The position numbers and the translations under genes are program-made. Below the pieces are notes generated by a model. That model was given only the letters and a program-made list of their open reading frames with translations, was not told the origin of the DNA and ran no database searches. 64,000 nt of DNA, from contig OZ021725.1 of the NCBI GenBank assembly GCA_963978545.1, positions 10,729,346 to 10,793,345 on the forward strand, in the 5' to 3' direction. Each line of letters starts with the position of its first letter. Position 1 is the stretch's first letter. The stretch comes from Linyphia triangularis. Its lineage: Eukaryota; Arthropoda; Arachnida; Araneae; Linyphiidae. This document shows, piece after piece, positions 12,191-23,401 of this stretch.

Positions 12191-12389
12191 AGTCCCGATA
12201 GTTGAGCTTTACCCCAATAAACTTGTTAGAAATTAATCTGTCTATGTTAGTTATATTAATCAAGATAGTTTCTATTGTACAATGATACTTACTTAAGTTG
12301 ATGAATAGCAACACAGAACTAGCTGCTAATGCTGAATAGAGATCTGATAACTGATTTTGGATACTCTAATGCCTAAATAAGAGAGAAAA

Positions 12390-14205
12390 AGTAACATACT
12401 TGAACATCTTACAACTAAGAATTCAAAAGTGAACTTGAAAATTTACTTTACGAATAAACATCATGTCTTTAAAATGTGTACGAATATCACTAAATAAGTT
12501 AAAAAAAGTAACATACTTAAACTCTACGATAAAAATCTTTAACATTAACGTAAAAAGTTTACTTTACACATAAAAATCACTTTAAAATGTGTAAAAATAT
12601 CGCTAAATAAGAGAAAAAATAACTTACTTAAAATTTCTAAGATAAATATTTAACCTTTACGCGAAAATTCCCTTCATATATAAAAATCACGACTTTAAAA
12701 TATGACATGCAAGAGAAAAGTATAATACTTAAACTTTCTACGACTAATAACTTTAACATTTACGTAAAATTTTATTTTACACTTAAAAATCCCGACTTTA
12801 AAATATGTAGAAATATCGCTAAATAAAAGAAAAAAATTTACATACTTAAACTTTGTACGACAAATAACTTTGATATTAACGTAAAAATTTACTTCACATA
12901 TAAAAATCCCGACTTTAAAATGTGACGTGTAAGAAAAATTAGCATACTTAAAATTTCTACGACAAATAACTTTTATCTTTAAGCGAAAATTTACTACATA
13001 CATAAAAATCATGTCTTTTAAAATATGTAAAAATATTGCCGAATAAAAGAAAAAGGTAACATACTTAAACTTTGTACGACAAATAACTTTAACATTAACG
13101 TAAAAATTTACTTCACATATAAAAATCACGACATTAAAATGTGACATGTAAGAAGAATTAGCATACTTAAAATTTCTACGATAAATAATTTTAACATTTG
13201 CGTGAAAATTTACTACATATATAAAAATCATGTCTTTAAAATATCGCTAAATAAAAGAAAAAAGTAACATATTTAAACTTTCTACGACAAATAACTTTAA
13301 CATTAACGCAAAAATTTACTTTACACATAAAAATTACGACTTTAAATTTGACATGTAGGAGGAAAGTATAACATACCTATAATTTCTTCGACAAAGAATT
13401 CAAACATTGCTATTCATATCTTTAAAATGTATAATAACAACTCTAACTTTTAGAAAAAAGAAACACTAAAAATTTACATGCACAGAATTTAAAATTGAAC
13501 GTGAAAATTAACTTTACATGTACAATCATACTCTTATATCAACGATAAATAAGATAAAAAAGAAGCTTTAAAAATTTATAAGGCAAAGAATTTAAATAAT
13601 ATGCGAAAATTTACCTCACATATAAAAATTATGTCTTTCAAATGTGTAAGAATAACGCTAAATTAGAGAAAAAGAAATACTATAAATTTATAATTTAAGG
13701 AATTGAAACAATACGCGAAAATTTATTTCACACATAACATTTTTATCTTTAAAATGTGTAAGAATAATGCTAAATTAGAAAAGAAGCAAAAAATAACATA
13801 CTTAAACTTTCTTCGACAAAAATTTAAACAATACGCGAAATTTTCATACACAATTATTTTCTTAGGTTAATGTTAAATAATGGGAAATTTAACAGAATAA
13901 AAATTTCAAAGATAAAGAATTTTAACCTTTACATGAAAATTTACTTCACGTATAAATATCATGTCTTTAAACTTTAACGTGACAATTTACTTCTCATATA
14001 CAATTAAACTCTTAGGTTAATGTTAAATAAAAGAAAAAGTAACATACTCAAAAATTTCTAAGATAAGCATAACGTAAAAATTTCGTATCATGTGTTTAAA
14101 CGTAACATATAAGAGAAAAAAAAAACTAACATACTTGAGCTTTCTATACCAAAGAATTTAAGCGTTAGCGTAAAAATTTACTTTACATATAAAATTCGCG
14201 TCTTT
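12390..14205. repeat. Satellite-like tandem array, about 100-120-bp units
   Basis: About 15 diverged units repeat the blocks AACATACTTAAA, CTACGACAAATAACTTTAA, AAAATTTACTTCACA, ATAAAAATCA, TTTAAAATGTGTA and CGCTAAATAA. Spacing between successive ACATACTT anchors is mostly 100-118 bp. A 178-residue minus-strand frame at 12695-13231 is itself the translated repeat (IYVVNF and CEVNFYVN alternate), so it is not a gene. Units in the middle are the most regular; both flanks are degraded. Confidence 0.85.
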
Positions 14206-15161
14206 AAACGGGATGATAAGCATGTGACGGTAATTAGCCAATCAGGTTAACGGTATGTGATTCGCCACTCGCCGGCATTTTTAGACCGGAGGATGAGTCA
14301 CGCTAAAACTTGTTCAAACAGGTCGGGTGACTTGTACAGCAAGAACAGCAGCATCGACGCGCAAGCAGCGGGTGATGCTGTGGTGTGTCAGCAGGTCTTT
14401 GAGATTATCGTTTTCCTACTTTGCCTTTTTCATAATGAAATGTTTGTGAAAACTTGGAATGAATGAAGTGGATTTCAAAGACACATTAGTAAGTGAAGGT
14501 AGAATTCGCATGGACTTCCTTCCAAAAAGTATGATTCACTTGGAGAATTTAAGATCATTTCTACTTGAAAACTTTTCTATTATCTAAAACATTGAATATT
14601 GTTCAAACTCAGTGGGATTATATGCTACAATACGGGTAAAACTTAACAAAATTGTTACATAGAAGAAAAATAGTAAGAGATTTAAAATAAATACTAGTTA
14701 TAGATACTCCAAAGAAAAAGTTTCTCCTACTTTTCAATCGGAAAATCAATACAAGTTGGAAATTTATGTTACTTCAAGAAAGACTTAGACAATTTACTTT
14801 GTAATAATATACGTTAAGGTGTCGTATTAACTCGTGCAATACATGCTGACTAAGGTTTATTTTACTTATCAATCTAAGAAAGGTGAATTGGGGGAAAATA
14901 TTAAATAAATTGTAGATATTAAATACATTGTAGATATGCATTCAAGTTTTGAAAATCGCCTGCAAGACTTTTAAAACATCTTAAGATAATTTGAAAGAAA
15001 CTTGCGAATTATATGTAAACTACATAACTTTTTTTACTCTGAAAGGAAATCACAAGTAATTTAGTTAACTTTTTTCATGGTAACACTCATATTCAATGAC
15101 ATGTTTTTAAAATTTAACCTTCTTTACATGATAATAGTAATAAATTTTTTCAATCTCAGAT
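14206..15161. other. Non-coding stretch with a small less AT-rich patch
   Basis: Positions 14220-14410 are noticeably less AT-rich than the surroundings and carry a 69-residue open frame. It has no recognised domain. It may be an exon or a fragment of an old element. The rest is AT-rich with no visible gene. Confidence 0.35.
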
Positions 15162-15174
15162 GCGATATACTATT

Positions 15175-15362
15175 GCCGACCAAACGGTATAGTGGTTAGC
15201 GTGCTGGCTTCTAGACCGCGAGGTTGCGGGTTCGAGTCCCGTGTAGGCATGGGTGTTTGTAAATGTATGTTGGTTTGTTAAATGACGAAATGTTTCGGCG
15301 CATTATAGCCCTCGTGTTGCTGACGGCGCCAGATAATCTGAATACAACCAACCAACCAACCA
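15175..15362 (+). mobile_element. tRNA-derived SINE, family A, with 13-bp TSD
   Basis: The 5' part is tRNA-like: A box TATAGTGGTTAGC, CTTCTAGA in the anticodon loop and B box GGGTTCGAGTCCC. The loop and T-arm most resemble tRNA-Arg(TCT), by my reading. A roughly 100-bp body with GGCGCCAGATAATCTGAAT follows, then a (CAAC)n-type tail. It is flanked by GCGATATACTATT at 15162-15174 and 15363-15375. The acceptor stem is not closed, so this is not a working tRNA gene. A second copy lies at 57529-57702. Confidence 0.92.
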
Positions 15363-15375
15363 GCGATATACTATT

Positions 15376-15747
15376 ATTTCTAACATATATGTTACGAATT
15401 GTGTAGAGTTCTTAAAAGAGTATATGCAAATCACCAATCAGAAACATAAAAATCTAACATCATTCAAACAAACTAAAATAATAAGATATTTTCCTTAGCG
15501 GAAATAGTTAACTACTCATGTGATGGAATATACTTAGAAAATTTAAATACTGAAAAAAGTTTGCTAGGCAAACTTAAAGAATATTTTTTTTCTTGTGAGA
15601 AACTAGCATAATTTTGAAAAATGTAGAGTTTGTTACTACGTAAAATTGAACATCATCTGGACAAACTAAATTATACGTGAATTTTTTTATTTTTTATTTG
15701 AGAGGTGCTGACAATATATCATTAATATAGAGATTTTTAACTTCCAC
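15376..15747. other. AT-rich spacer between SINE and inverted repeat
   Basis: No gene or repeat recognised here. Confidence 0.4.
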
Positions 15748-18700
15748 CCATAATTTCTAAATAACTTATACATAAATTTCAGAAAACTGAAACGGAATGT
15801 GTTTTACAAGACGCTTATTTTGTAAGATGAATATTCAATATTAATATAACTGGAGCAAAGTTCATTCCGGAAAAAACTTGTAAAAGATACTTATATTTTG
15901 AAAATAGTTTGAAATATCCTTTTAAATTTATGAATGCTCGCTTTCGAAAGACACAAATAAAACTGATATTACTCATGATAATTAACACATGCATAACATT
16001 AGTTAAACAAAGTGAAATTTTTATTGCTTGTGACCGATAACTTTTCAGTGAAGCAGAACTTACATAGGAAATTTGTGCAAACTTTTTCAACTTTTAAACC
16101 AAGTATCATGTAAAATTATAAATTACAATAGGAAATAGCATACTTCAGAATCGGAACAAGTCTTGTAGTTAAGCTAAATTTATTTCTCAAGGAATTGAAA
16201 GCATACCAGAGAAGTCCTTATCATTTCGCATCTTTTCTCATGTTGCAAGAAGACATACTTTGTAAAAGATCGTCGTAGCACTTAACAAAAATCAGTAAAA
16301 ATAAATATATTTTCTATGGCAAAGATAAAACTTCACAACTTAATTACTGAAATTTAGCTAAGTTGCATATGGTTTATTCACATAACTCGCATATGCTTCG
16401 AATGTTGAAATATATTTGTCAGTTGAAATCAAACTCATCGAAAATAAATGCTATCTACATTTTCAAGTAGGAAATTACTATTAAATAAACTTTACATGTA
16501 AAACATTGTCATGTTAAAAAGAAAAATATACAAAAATGTAAATGATAATTTTACTGTTGGTACATAAATGATGAATAATTTATGATTTTATTCTAGGCAA
16601 ACGTTTTATTGTCTAACAGAGAACTTAAACTTTAGCAGAAAAACGAAAAAATACAATTTTTATATCCTATCATGCTTGTCGAAAATTGAATTTATTAGCT
16701 GTTGTAATAGATTTTTATTGTCCAAATTTCTATAGTTTTTCTTCCCAGTGCAATAAAATTAAGTTCATGTGTAATGAGTAGGTTTTTTTTATGAATCTTA
16801 TAAATTTAATGAAATTATTATGACCTAAGAGATTGAGTGAACTGAATAAATCAATGATGTAAATTTAAACAGTGACTTGAACTGATACATACTATAACTG
16901 TAAAGAAGTATGACAAAGTGATAGATGAAGTGAAAATAGAAGTTGAGTGAAATGTGTTGAAAAAAGTTGAAGACGACAAGAAATTCGTAAATGAGAATTA
17001 TCATTGACTTATATTAACTTCGTTTTTCTTGCTTATGACAAGAAAATACACTCTTTCTTACTAAGAACCAACTTGATATCTTATCATAGAATGACAATGA
17101 TGAAATATCTATACATTAAAAAAAAAAAAAAAACCAAACTAAGACATAGCAAATTTCTTGAAATTCGTGTATAATGTGAGAAGTTTTACTGGAAATATAG
17201 AAGATACAACATTGAAAGATGTGAATGTTTCGAAGTACTTTATCAGAAATAAAAAAATAAAAAATGCCCTGAGGTCTGCTATAAAAAATTTTACGAGAAA
17301 GTTTAAACAAAATTTAAAATCAAACATGCGTTTAAGTGGGAACACATATATTAAAACTATAGCACATTAAACAATTTATATTATGTCATCTCAGTTGTAT
17401 CAAACTGAATAACATGAAAAACAACCACAAACTGAATAAACATGAAAATTATCAATATATGTGGAAAAGTTTCCTTTTTTCACATATAAAAAAAAATAAC
17501 ACATTGACATACGTTAAGATCATGAAACATGCGTAATCATATACTGATAAGAGCAACCAATGTTGCGGGGAGATATTCACGTGATGGTCAATATCCCATG
17601 AATAAATTGATTGATTGAATTTCTAATGCTAATTCCAATAGTATTCCACGTAACTTCAACTTTATATGTTACACTATAGCTATATTTATTTTTCAAATAT
17701 ATTGACTTTCGAAAAATCATCCATCAATATAAGAATGATCATAGTAAGAATAAAAGAAAAGATACTAAGCATTGATTTAAAGTGTATTTATTTCGACTTA
17801 GCAACAAATCATATGCTTGAAACGAAAATTGCTTCGAACCAAAGTATAACTATCCAATATCATTGATTCCTACAAGGAAATTTTTCTCATCTAGTAATTG
17901 AATTTTTTTTTTCTCATACACATTATAAGTGTTGTCCAATCAGGTGTAGAATAGTTGAAGATATCCGACCTCTTTCTAAATATTAATAAGTCACTGTTGA
18001 AAAACTTATAAAAATTTCAATTTACACTTAAAGTTTTATTTTTTCAATTTTATATATATATATTTCAAAGAATGTTTTCAAGTCAATATATATATTTAAA
18101 TACGGAAATTTATTCACTTCAATAAATGTATGTTTAAGTTATAAAACTTGTCGTTTGTATTGAAAAATTGTAACTTTTCGTTTTATTCGTATAAATCGAT
18201 AACTTATTCACTAGTTCTTCATCAATTAATCTACTAAGTAAATCTTTCAAAGGTAAAAACATACTTATAGCTTTGCATTTGTAACATGTTAAATTTCACA
18301 TGAAATATGTAAAATTTAACATGTTACACACCCACTTAAAAGCATGTTTGATTTTAAATTTTGTTTAAACTTTCTCCTAAAATTTTTTATAGCAGACCTC
18401 AGCGCATTTTTTATTTTTTTATTTCTGATAAAGTACTTCGAAACATTCACATCTTTCAATGTTGTATCTTCTATATTTCCAGTAAAACTTCTCACATTAT
18501 ACATGAATTTCAAGAAATTTGCTATGTCTTAGTTTGGTATTTTTTTTTTAATGTATAGATATTTCATCATTGTCATTCTATGTTAAGATATCAAGTTGGT
18601 TCTTATTAAGAAAGAGTGTATTTTCTTGTCATAAGTAAGAAAAACGAATTTGATATAAGTCAATGATAATTCTCATTTACGAATTTCTTGTCGTCTTCAA

Positions 18701-19925
18701 CTTTTTTCAACACATTTCACTCAACTTCTATTTTCACTTCATCTATCACTTTGTCATACTTCTTTACAGTTATAGTATGTATCAGTTCAAGTCACTGTTT
18801 AAATTTACATCATTGATTTATTCAGTTCACTCAATCTCTTAGGTCATAATAATTTCATTAAATTTATAAGATTCATAAAAAAAAACCTACTCATTACACA
18901 TGAACTTAATTTTATTGCACTGGGAAGAAAAACTATAGAAATTTGGACAATAAAAATCTATTACAACAGCTAATAAATTCAATTTTCGACAAGCATGATA
19001 GGATATAAAAATTGTATTTTTTTTTTTCGTTTTACTGCTAAAGTTTAAGTTCTCTGTTAGACAATAAAACGTTTGCCTAGAATAAAATCATAAATTATTC
19101 ATCATTTATGTACCAACAGTAAAATTATCATTTACATTTTTGTATATTTTTCTTTTTAACATGACAATGTTTTACATGTAAAGTTTATTTAATAGTAATT
19201 TCCTACTTGAAAATGTAGATAGCATTTATTTTCGATGAGTTTGATTTCAACTGACAAATATATTTCAACATTCGAAGCATATGCGAGTTATGTGAATAAA
19301 CCATATGCAACTTAGCTAAATTTCAGTAATTAAGTTGTGAAGTTTTATCTTTGCCATAGAAAATATATTTATTTTTACTGATTTTTGTTAAGTGCTACGA
19401 CGATCTTTTACAAAGTATGTCTTCTTGCAACATGAGAAAAGATGCGAAATGATAAGGACTTCTCTGGTATGCTTTCAATTCCTTGAGAAATAAATTTAGC
19501 TTAACTACAAGACTTGTTCCGATTCTGAAGTATGCTATTTCCTATTGTAATTTATAATTTTACATGATACTTGGTTTAAAAGTTGAAAAAGTTTGCACAA
19601 ATTTCCTATGTAAGTTCTGCTTCACTGAAAAGTTATCGGTCACAAGCAATAAAAATTTCACTTTGTTTGACTAATGTTATGCATGTGTTAATTATCATGA
19701 GTAATATCAGTTTTATTTGTGTCTTTCGAAAGCGAGCATTCATAAATTTAAAAGGATATTTCAAACTATTTTCAAAATATAAGTATCTTTTACAAGTTTT
19801 TTCCTTAATGAACTTTGCTCCAGTTATATTAATATTGAATATTCATCTTACAAAATAAGCGTCTTGTAAAACACATTCCGTTTCAGTTTTCTGAAATTTA
19901 TGTATAAGTTATTTAGAAATTATGG
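15748..19925. repeat. Giant inverted repeat, 1.59-kb arms with 990-bp spacer
   Basis: The left arm 15748-17340 and the right arm 18331-19925 are inverted copies. They agree over their whole length with rare substitutions and a few homopolymer length changes. One example: a 91-residue frame at 15815-16090 (-) recurs at 19583-19858 (+) with a single residue changed. Outer ends read CCATAATTTCTAAATAAC and its complement; inner ends break at AAGTGGG. The spacer carries a CCCATGAATAAATTGATTG patch and TA microsatellites but no recognised gene. No TSD was visible, and the right end abuts a truncated Gypsy gag. It could be a long-TIR transposon lacking its gene, or a genomic palindrome formed by rearrangement. 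Confidence 0.9.
18281..18327. repeat. Small perfect-type hairpin at the inner edge of the right arm
   Basis: GTAACATGTTAAATTT and its complement are separated by about 7-12 bp. It lies a few bases before the point where the right arm of the large inverted repeat begins (18331). Such a hairpin could have primed the inverted duplication; that is inference. Confidence 0.7.
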
Positions 19926-20559
19926 CCAATCAAAATTTCCGATTTTGCATCATCTGGGACATTTTTTGTCGTAAACGCACGTTCCAGAGACTGAAAGAAT
20001 AAATTGTAGTTTTCTGGTCTCGACGGGACTGGCATGCTTAGCGTTCGAACACTGCGAAGAAGACTTTCGATATTTGGACTTGCTTCGGTTGCTGTGGTAC
20101 TTCCAGTACTAGTTTGGTTTAATGCAGTAGTATTTTTAAGAGCTGTGAGCTCGAGTTGTCGTTCTATCTGTGCGAGTTTAACTTCTTCGATTTCTTTTTG
20201 TTTTTCAAGCTTAATATTTTCGATTTCTTTTTGATTTTCAAACTTAATTTTTTCGATTTCATTCTTAATTTTTTCGATTTCTTTTTGTTTTTCAAGCTTA
20301 ATTTTTTCGATTTCGTTTTGCTTTTCATTAGCCTCTTGGGTTTTTCTATCAGCCTCTTGGGCTTTTCTATCCTCCTCTTGGGTTTTTCTATCAGCTACAA
20401 CTGTTGTTATTAAATCTTGAACGAAATCTGGATCTTTAACGAAAGCTTCACTTTTTTCGATTAAGCCTTTTATTTTAGAATTGTGGCACCATCCGGTACA
20501 ACGATATCTAACTCAGCGGCGACAAATACGAGATCTTGCTTTTTGATATTTTTAAACAT
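19926..20559 (-). pseudogene. Gypsy-type gag N-terminal fragment
   Basis: The start ATG is at 20559 on the minus strand. The N-terminus (MFKNIKKQDLVFVAAELD) is followed by an in-frame TAA after ATILK, then FVKDPDFVQDLITTVV. A long charged coiled coil of repeated EIEKIK/EKQKEIE units follows, and then ENYNLFFQSLERAFTTKNVP. This layout is familiar from gag proteins of arachnid Gypsy-like elements. The frame ends abruptly where the large inverted repeat starts at 19925, so the capsid C-terminus, protease and pol are lost. The matching LTR and primer-binding site lie at 21366-21581. Confidence 0.75.
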
Positions 20560-20689
20560 AATTAATAATAAGATGGATCCTACCTGCGTTTCTTGATTTT
20601 ACTTCGCTTTTGGAGCTGTATCCGTTTTATGTTGTTGCTCTTTCGAAGAGTACTCGTTGCTTCTGGTTTCTGGTTCGTAGTAGTTGGTC

Positions 20690-21012
20690 GATGTGGAATA
20701 ACTTTACTGACTTCGTTGAACTTCTGCTTGACGGCTGAAGTGGGACTTGTTCGGCGAAGCGACAGTGTTGTGGTTGCAGGTTCGAGTTGGCTCAGGATTC
20801 TGTATTCTTGCTGGCTATGTGGAATAACAATGCTAGCTTCGTTGAACTTCTGCTTGACGGCTGAAGTGGGACTTGTTCGGCGAAGCGACAGTGTTGTGGT
20901 TGCAGGTTCGAGTTGGCTCAGGATTCTGTATTCTTGCTGTCTATGTGGAATAACGATGCTAGCTTCGTTGAACTTCTGCTTGACGGCTGAAGTGGGACTT
21001 GTTCGGCGAAGC
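20690..21012. repeat. 126-bp tandem repeat in the Gypsy leader
   Basis: About two and a half copies at exactly 126-bp spacing (CTTCGTTGAACTTCTGC at 20711, 20837 and 20963), almost identical. The unit is a multiple of 3, which creates a false 146-residue plus-strand frame. Confidence 0.85.
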
Positions 21013-21105
21013 GAGTGTTATGCAGTTGTATAATGACGACGCTGGTTGATGAGTTTTCCTTTTATTTGTAGATTCCACTGGTGGTCGCTGACTGCTGCGG
21101 TAATT

Positions 21106-21330
21106 CGTGAAGAGGATTTTGGTTTGACCTCTGGATGCGTAGAAGTAAAGGTTTTTTTTTTTTTTCGTGAAGAGAATTTTGCTTTGACCTCTGGATGCGT
21201 GGAAGTAAAGGTTTTTTTTCGTGAAGAGGATTTTGGTTTGACCTCTGTATGCGTGGAAGTAAAGGTTTTTTTTTTTTTTCGTGAAGAGGATTTTGGTTTG
21301 ACCTCTGGATGCGTGGAAGTGCAGTTTTTT
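21106..21330. repeat. 54-60-bp tandem repeat with T tracts in the Gypsy leader
   Basis: CGTGAAGAGGATTTTG recurs at 21106, 21166, 21220 and 21280, each followed by TTTGACCTCTG and a T tract whose length explains the varying period. Both overlapping long frames here are repeat artefacts. Confidence 0.85.
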
Positions 21331-21365
21331 AAATATTTTTTTCATCGCATTCTCGCGGGTAAAAA

Positions 21366-21381
21366 GCACGGCGAGCCCCCA
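21366..21381 (-). promoter_or_regulatory. Primer-binding site, tRNA-Pro-like
   Basis: On the minus strand TGGGGGCTCGCCGTGC begins directly after the LTR end CAACA. It starts with TGG, as a tRNA primer site must. The TGGGGGCTCG core resembles the tRNA-Pro site known from other retroelements. Confidence 0.65.
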
Positions 21382-21581
21382 TGTTGTATGATGAAGGGGT
21401 AAAAGTGAAAGAGGCCAATTAAATGGACAGCAGGTTTATTCGTGCAAAAGATAGAAATAGGTTCTTAAACCTAAACTAGGAGAGGCGACTTCCACGTCCG
21501 TTCACCTCCACTCCTTCAATCATACTCTCTCTCTGGCGACGAAGTCGCCGCTAGGTTATTACATTAGCAGCGCCCTCTACA
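21382..21581 (-). repeat. 5' LTR of the Gypsy-type element (200 bp)
   Basis: The minus-strand reading is TGTAGAGGGCGC to CATACAACA, with TG and CA ends. A polyadenylation-type GAATAAAC lies inside, and the primer-binding site follows immediately. Only one copy occurs in the window. Confidence 0.7.
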
Positions 21582-22237
21582 TCACTGGGGATAACATTAA
21601 TTTATAAATAAAACTATTGAATTATGGAAATTATTATATCTAAATATTCAAACAGTAAAATATAGTAATTATTAAAAATATTTAACTATTAAAATTCTTT
21701 ATTTATTTTTCGAAAATATATTTTATTTACAATAATAATTAAAATTTGATTAATGATTTTACTAAAAATTTGGGCCGGAATTTTTTCTAAAATTACCGGG
21801 CACGCTACTGGATATTTCAGTGTTTGAGGAAATATTTGAAGAAGGAATAAGTCAATAATAAGAAATTAAATAATTAAAAATCAAATGCTTTGGTATCAAC
21901 AATGTAAAACTGTAACGCACCATCGAAATAGCGCAAAAAATGTAAACACAAGATTATAAAATCAATTTATTTCTTATATTATGAATTTCTTCCCCTACGA
22001 GTTCAGAAATGTTTCAATTGGCAGCGGTTTTGAACTGTGACAGTTGTTTCTGTCAAAACGTAAATAAAGACGTAAATGAATAGCAATCATGGCATATATG
22101 ACGTCATAGCACAGAGTTTTACTTAAAATGTTTAGAAATCCATGAAATTCGCAATTTTCCACGATTTATGGTCATTTTTGCCTCAAAATTTACCCAATGC
22201 CTAAATTCATGACTTTTCGATATTCGTGGAAACCCTG
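21582..22237. other. Non-coding stretch
   Basis: AT-rich, with a TGACGTCA at 22099-22106. No gene or repeat boundary recognised until the shared block begins at about 22238. Confidence 0.4.
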
Positions 22238-22275
22238 TAAATTAATCTGTCATTGATATCACAAACTACCAATCT

Positions 22276-22833
22276 TGTAACGGATCTGGTTAGTTCGTAC
22301 CTCATTTTTAGAACTCATGATTACCTTGTGACCTTTTGTTGGAAGTTGTTAGGGTTCGAGTGTAGGTATGGTCTAGGTTCAATATATGTAGGGTGAGTGC
22401 CGAACGGGAGTAGCAGAAAGGAACTGAGGTGAGCTGAATAAACGACGTCAGCTGTCGGTATTTGAGGCCCGGTGTCTCCGTGTTTGGTCTCAGTTCAGGC
22501 AATACCCAGCGGTACCTCCGGTGGTGGTAAAGCTTTGTTGCCGCCCATTGTTCCCAACCAGCTGATTGCCGCCGACTCGAATGTATGCTGGTGATGCAAC
22601 TGTTCTGTGGTGTTAACTTGCATATTTCTTTATGCAACTGTTTTGGTGTTAACTTGAATATTTCTTTATGCAACTGTTTTGGTGTTAACTTGAATATTTC
22701 TTTATACAACTGTTTTGGTATTAACTTAAATGTTTTTATGCAACTAATTTTGGTGTTTTAAATAATGTGTTTAAAATTTGATCTCACTCTCTATGTTTCT
22801 GAACCTCAGACCTTCCAGTAAGGAAGAGTCACA
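22276..22833 (+). mobile_element. Solo LTR (558 bp) with 4-bp TSD
   Basis: It starts TGTAACGGATCTGG and ends GAGTCACA, flanked by ATCT at 22272-22275 and 22834-22837. The homologous block at 6783 lacks it. A plus-strand GAATAAAC near 22437 suggests plus orientation. No internal region remains, so it is the product of LTR-LTR recombination. A 4-bp TSD fits Gypsy or Copia integrases. Confidence 0.8.
22604..22745. repeat. 36-bp tandem repeat within the solo LTR
   Basis: Four units of GCAACTGTTTTGGTGTTAAC followed by TTGAATATTTCTTTAT, the first and last diverged. Confidence 0.85.
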
Positions 22834-23056
22834 ATCTTAATTTAAAATACATTGAAACTTCATCTGTCTTGAGTCAAAATCCAATATTAAAAGTAAGATT
22901 AAAGTAACATCTTTGTAATAAATGGAAATTAAATTTTGCAGTAAATATAAAAATTTCAAATGACTTGAAAACTAATACTGCATAAAATACTACAATTTAG
23001 TACTTAGATATCATGCCTTAACGAACATTTCGGTACTATTACAAGTAATTAATGTA

Positions 23057-23300
23057 TGTAAAATAACTCAACGATAACTTAAATATTAGAATTTGCAGTA
23101 GATAATTACCTGTTTTCTGCTTCTAATTAAAATAAAAAAGCACGGACGCCATAACAGCCGTTGCGTTTCTCATTTTCGTTTCGTTTATTTACAAAAACCA
23201 TTGCCACAAGATAGAAACTAAAAAGCTAAATTAAATTATTATTACTATTGCCACAAGATAGAAACTAAAAAACTGAATTAAATTATTATGACACTTAACA
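23057..23300 (-). repeat. 3' LTR of BEL/Pao element 2 (244 bp)
   Basis: It matches the uninterrupted parts of the 5' LTR. It contains a direct duplication of about 46 bp (CCACAAGATAGAAACTAAAAA twice). The polypurine tract AAGGTGGGAG lies just upstream in minus-strand sense (23301-23312). Confidence 0.9.
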
Positions 23301-23401
23301 TACTCCCACCTTGAGATGGAAGCATCTCAACACTTCAGCTTAAATTAACTTAACAAAGAAAACTTAAAAGACCAATTTGAATTTAAGATAGTTCAAAAGG
23401 G

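Larger units (their letters stand above)
19926..21581 (-). mobile_element. 5' end of a truncated Gypsy-type LTR retrotransposon
   Basis: Read on the minus strand, the parts occur in canonical order: LTR (21581-21382), primer-binding site, a roughly 800-bp leader full of tandem repeats, then gag. Everything downstream is replaced by the large inverted repeat. No second LTR of this family occurs in the window. Confidence 0.75.

Noticed and set aside
12695..13231. 178-residue minus-strand frame as a gene
   Set aside because: It is a translation of the satellite units; the same peptide block repeats at the DNA period and there is no other coding sign.
15175..15250. Functional tRNA-Arg gene
   Set aside because: The acceptor stem does not pair and the sequence continues into a SINE body with a TSD.
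20593..21033. 146-residue plus-strand frame
   Set aside because: It follows the 126-bp tandem repeat in the Gypsy leader, antisense to the element.
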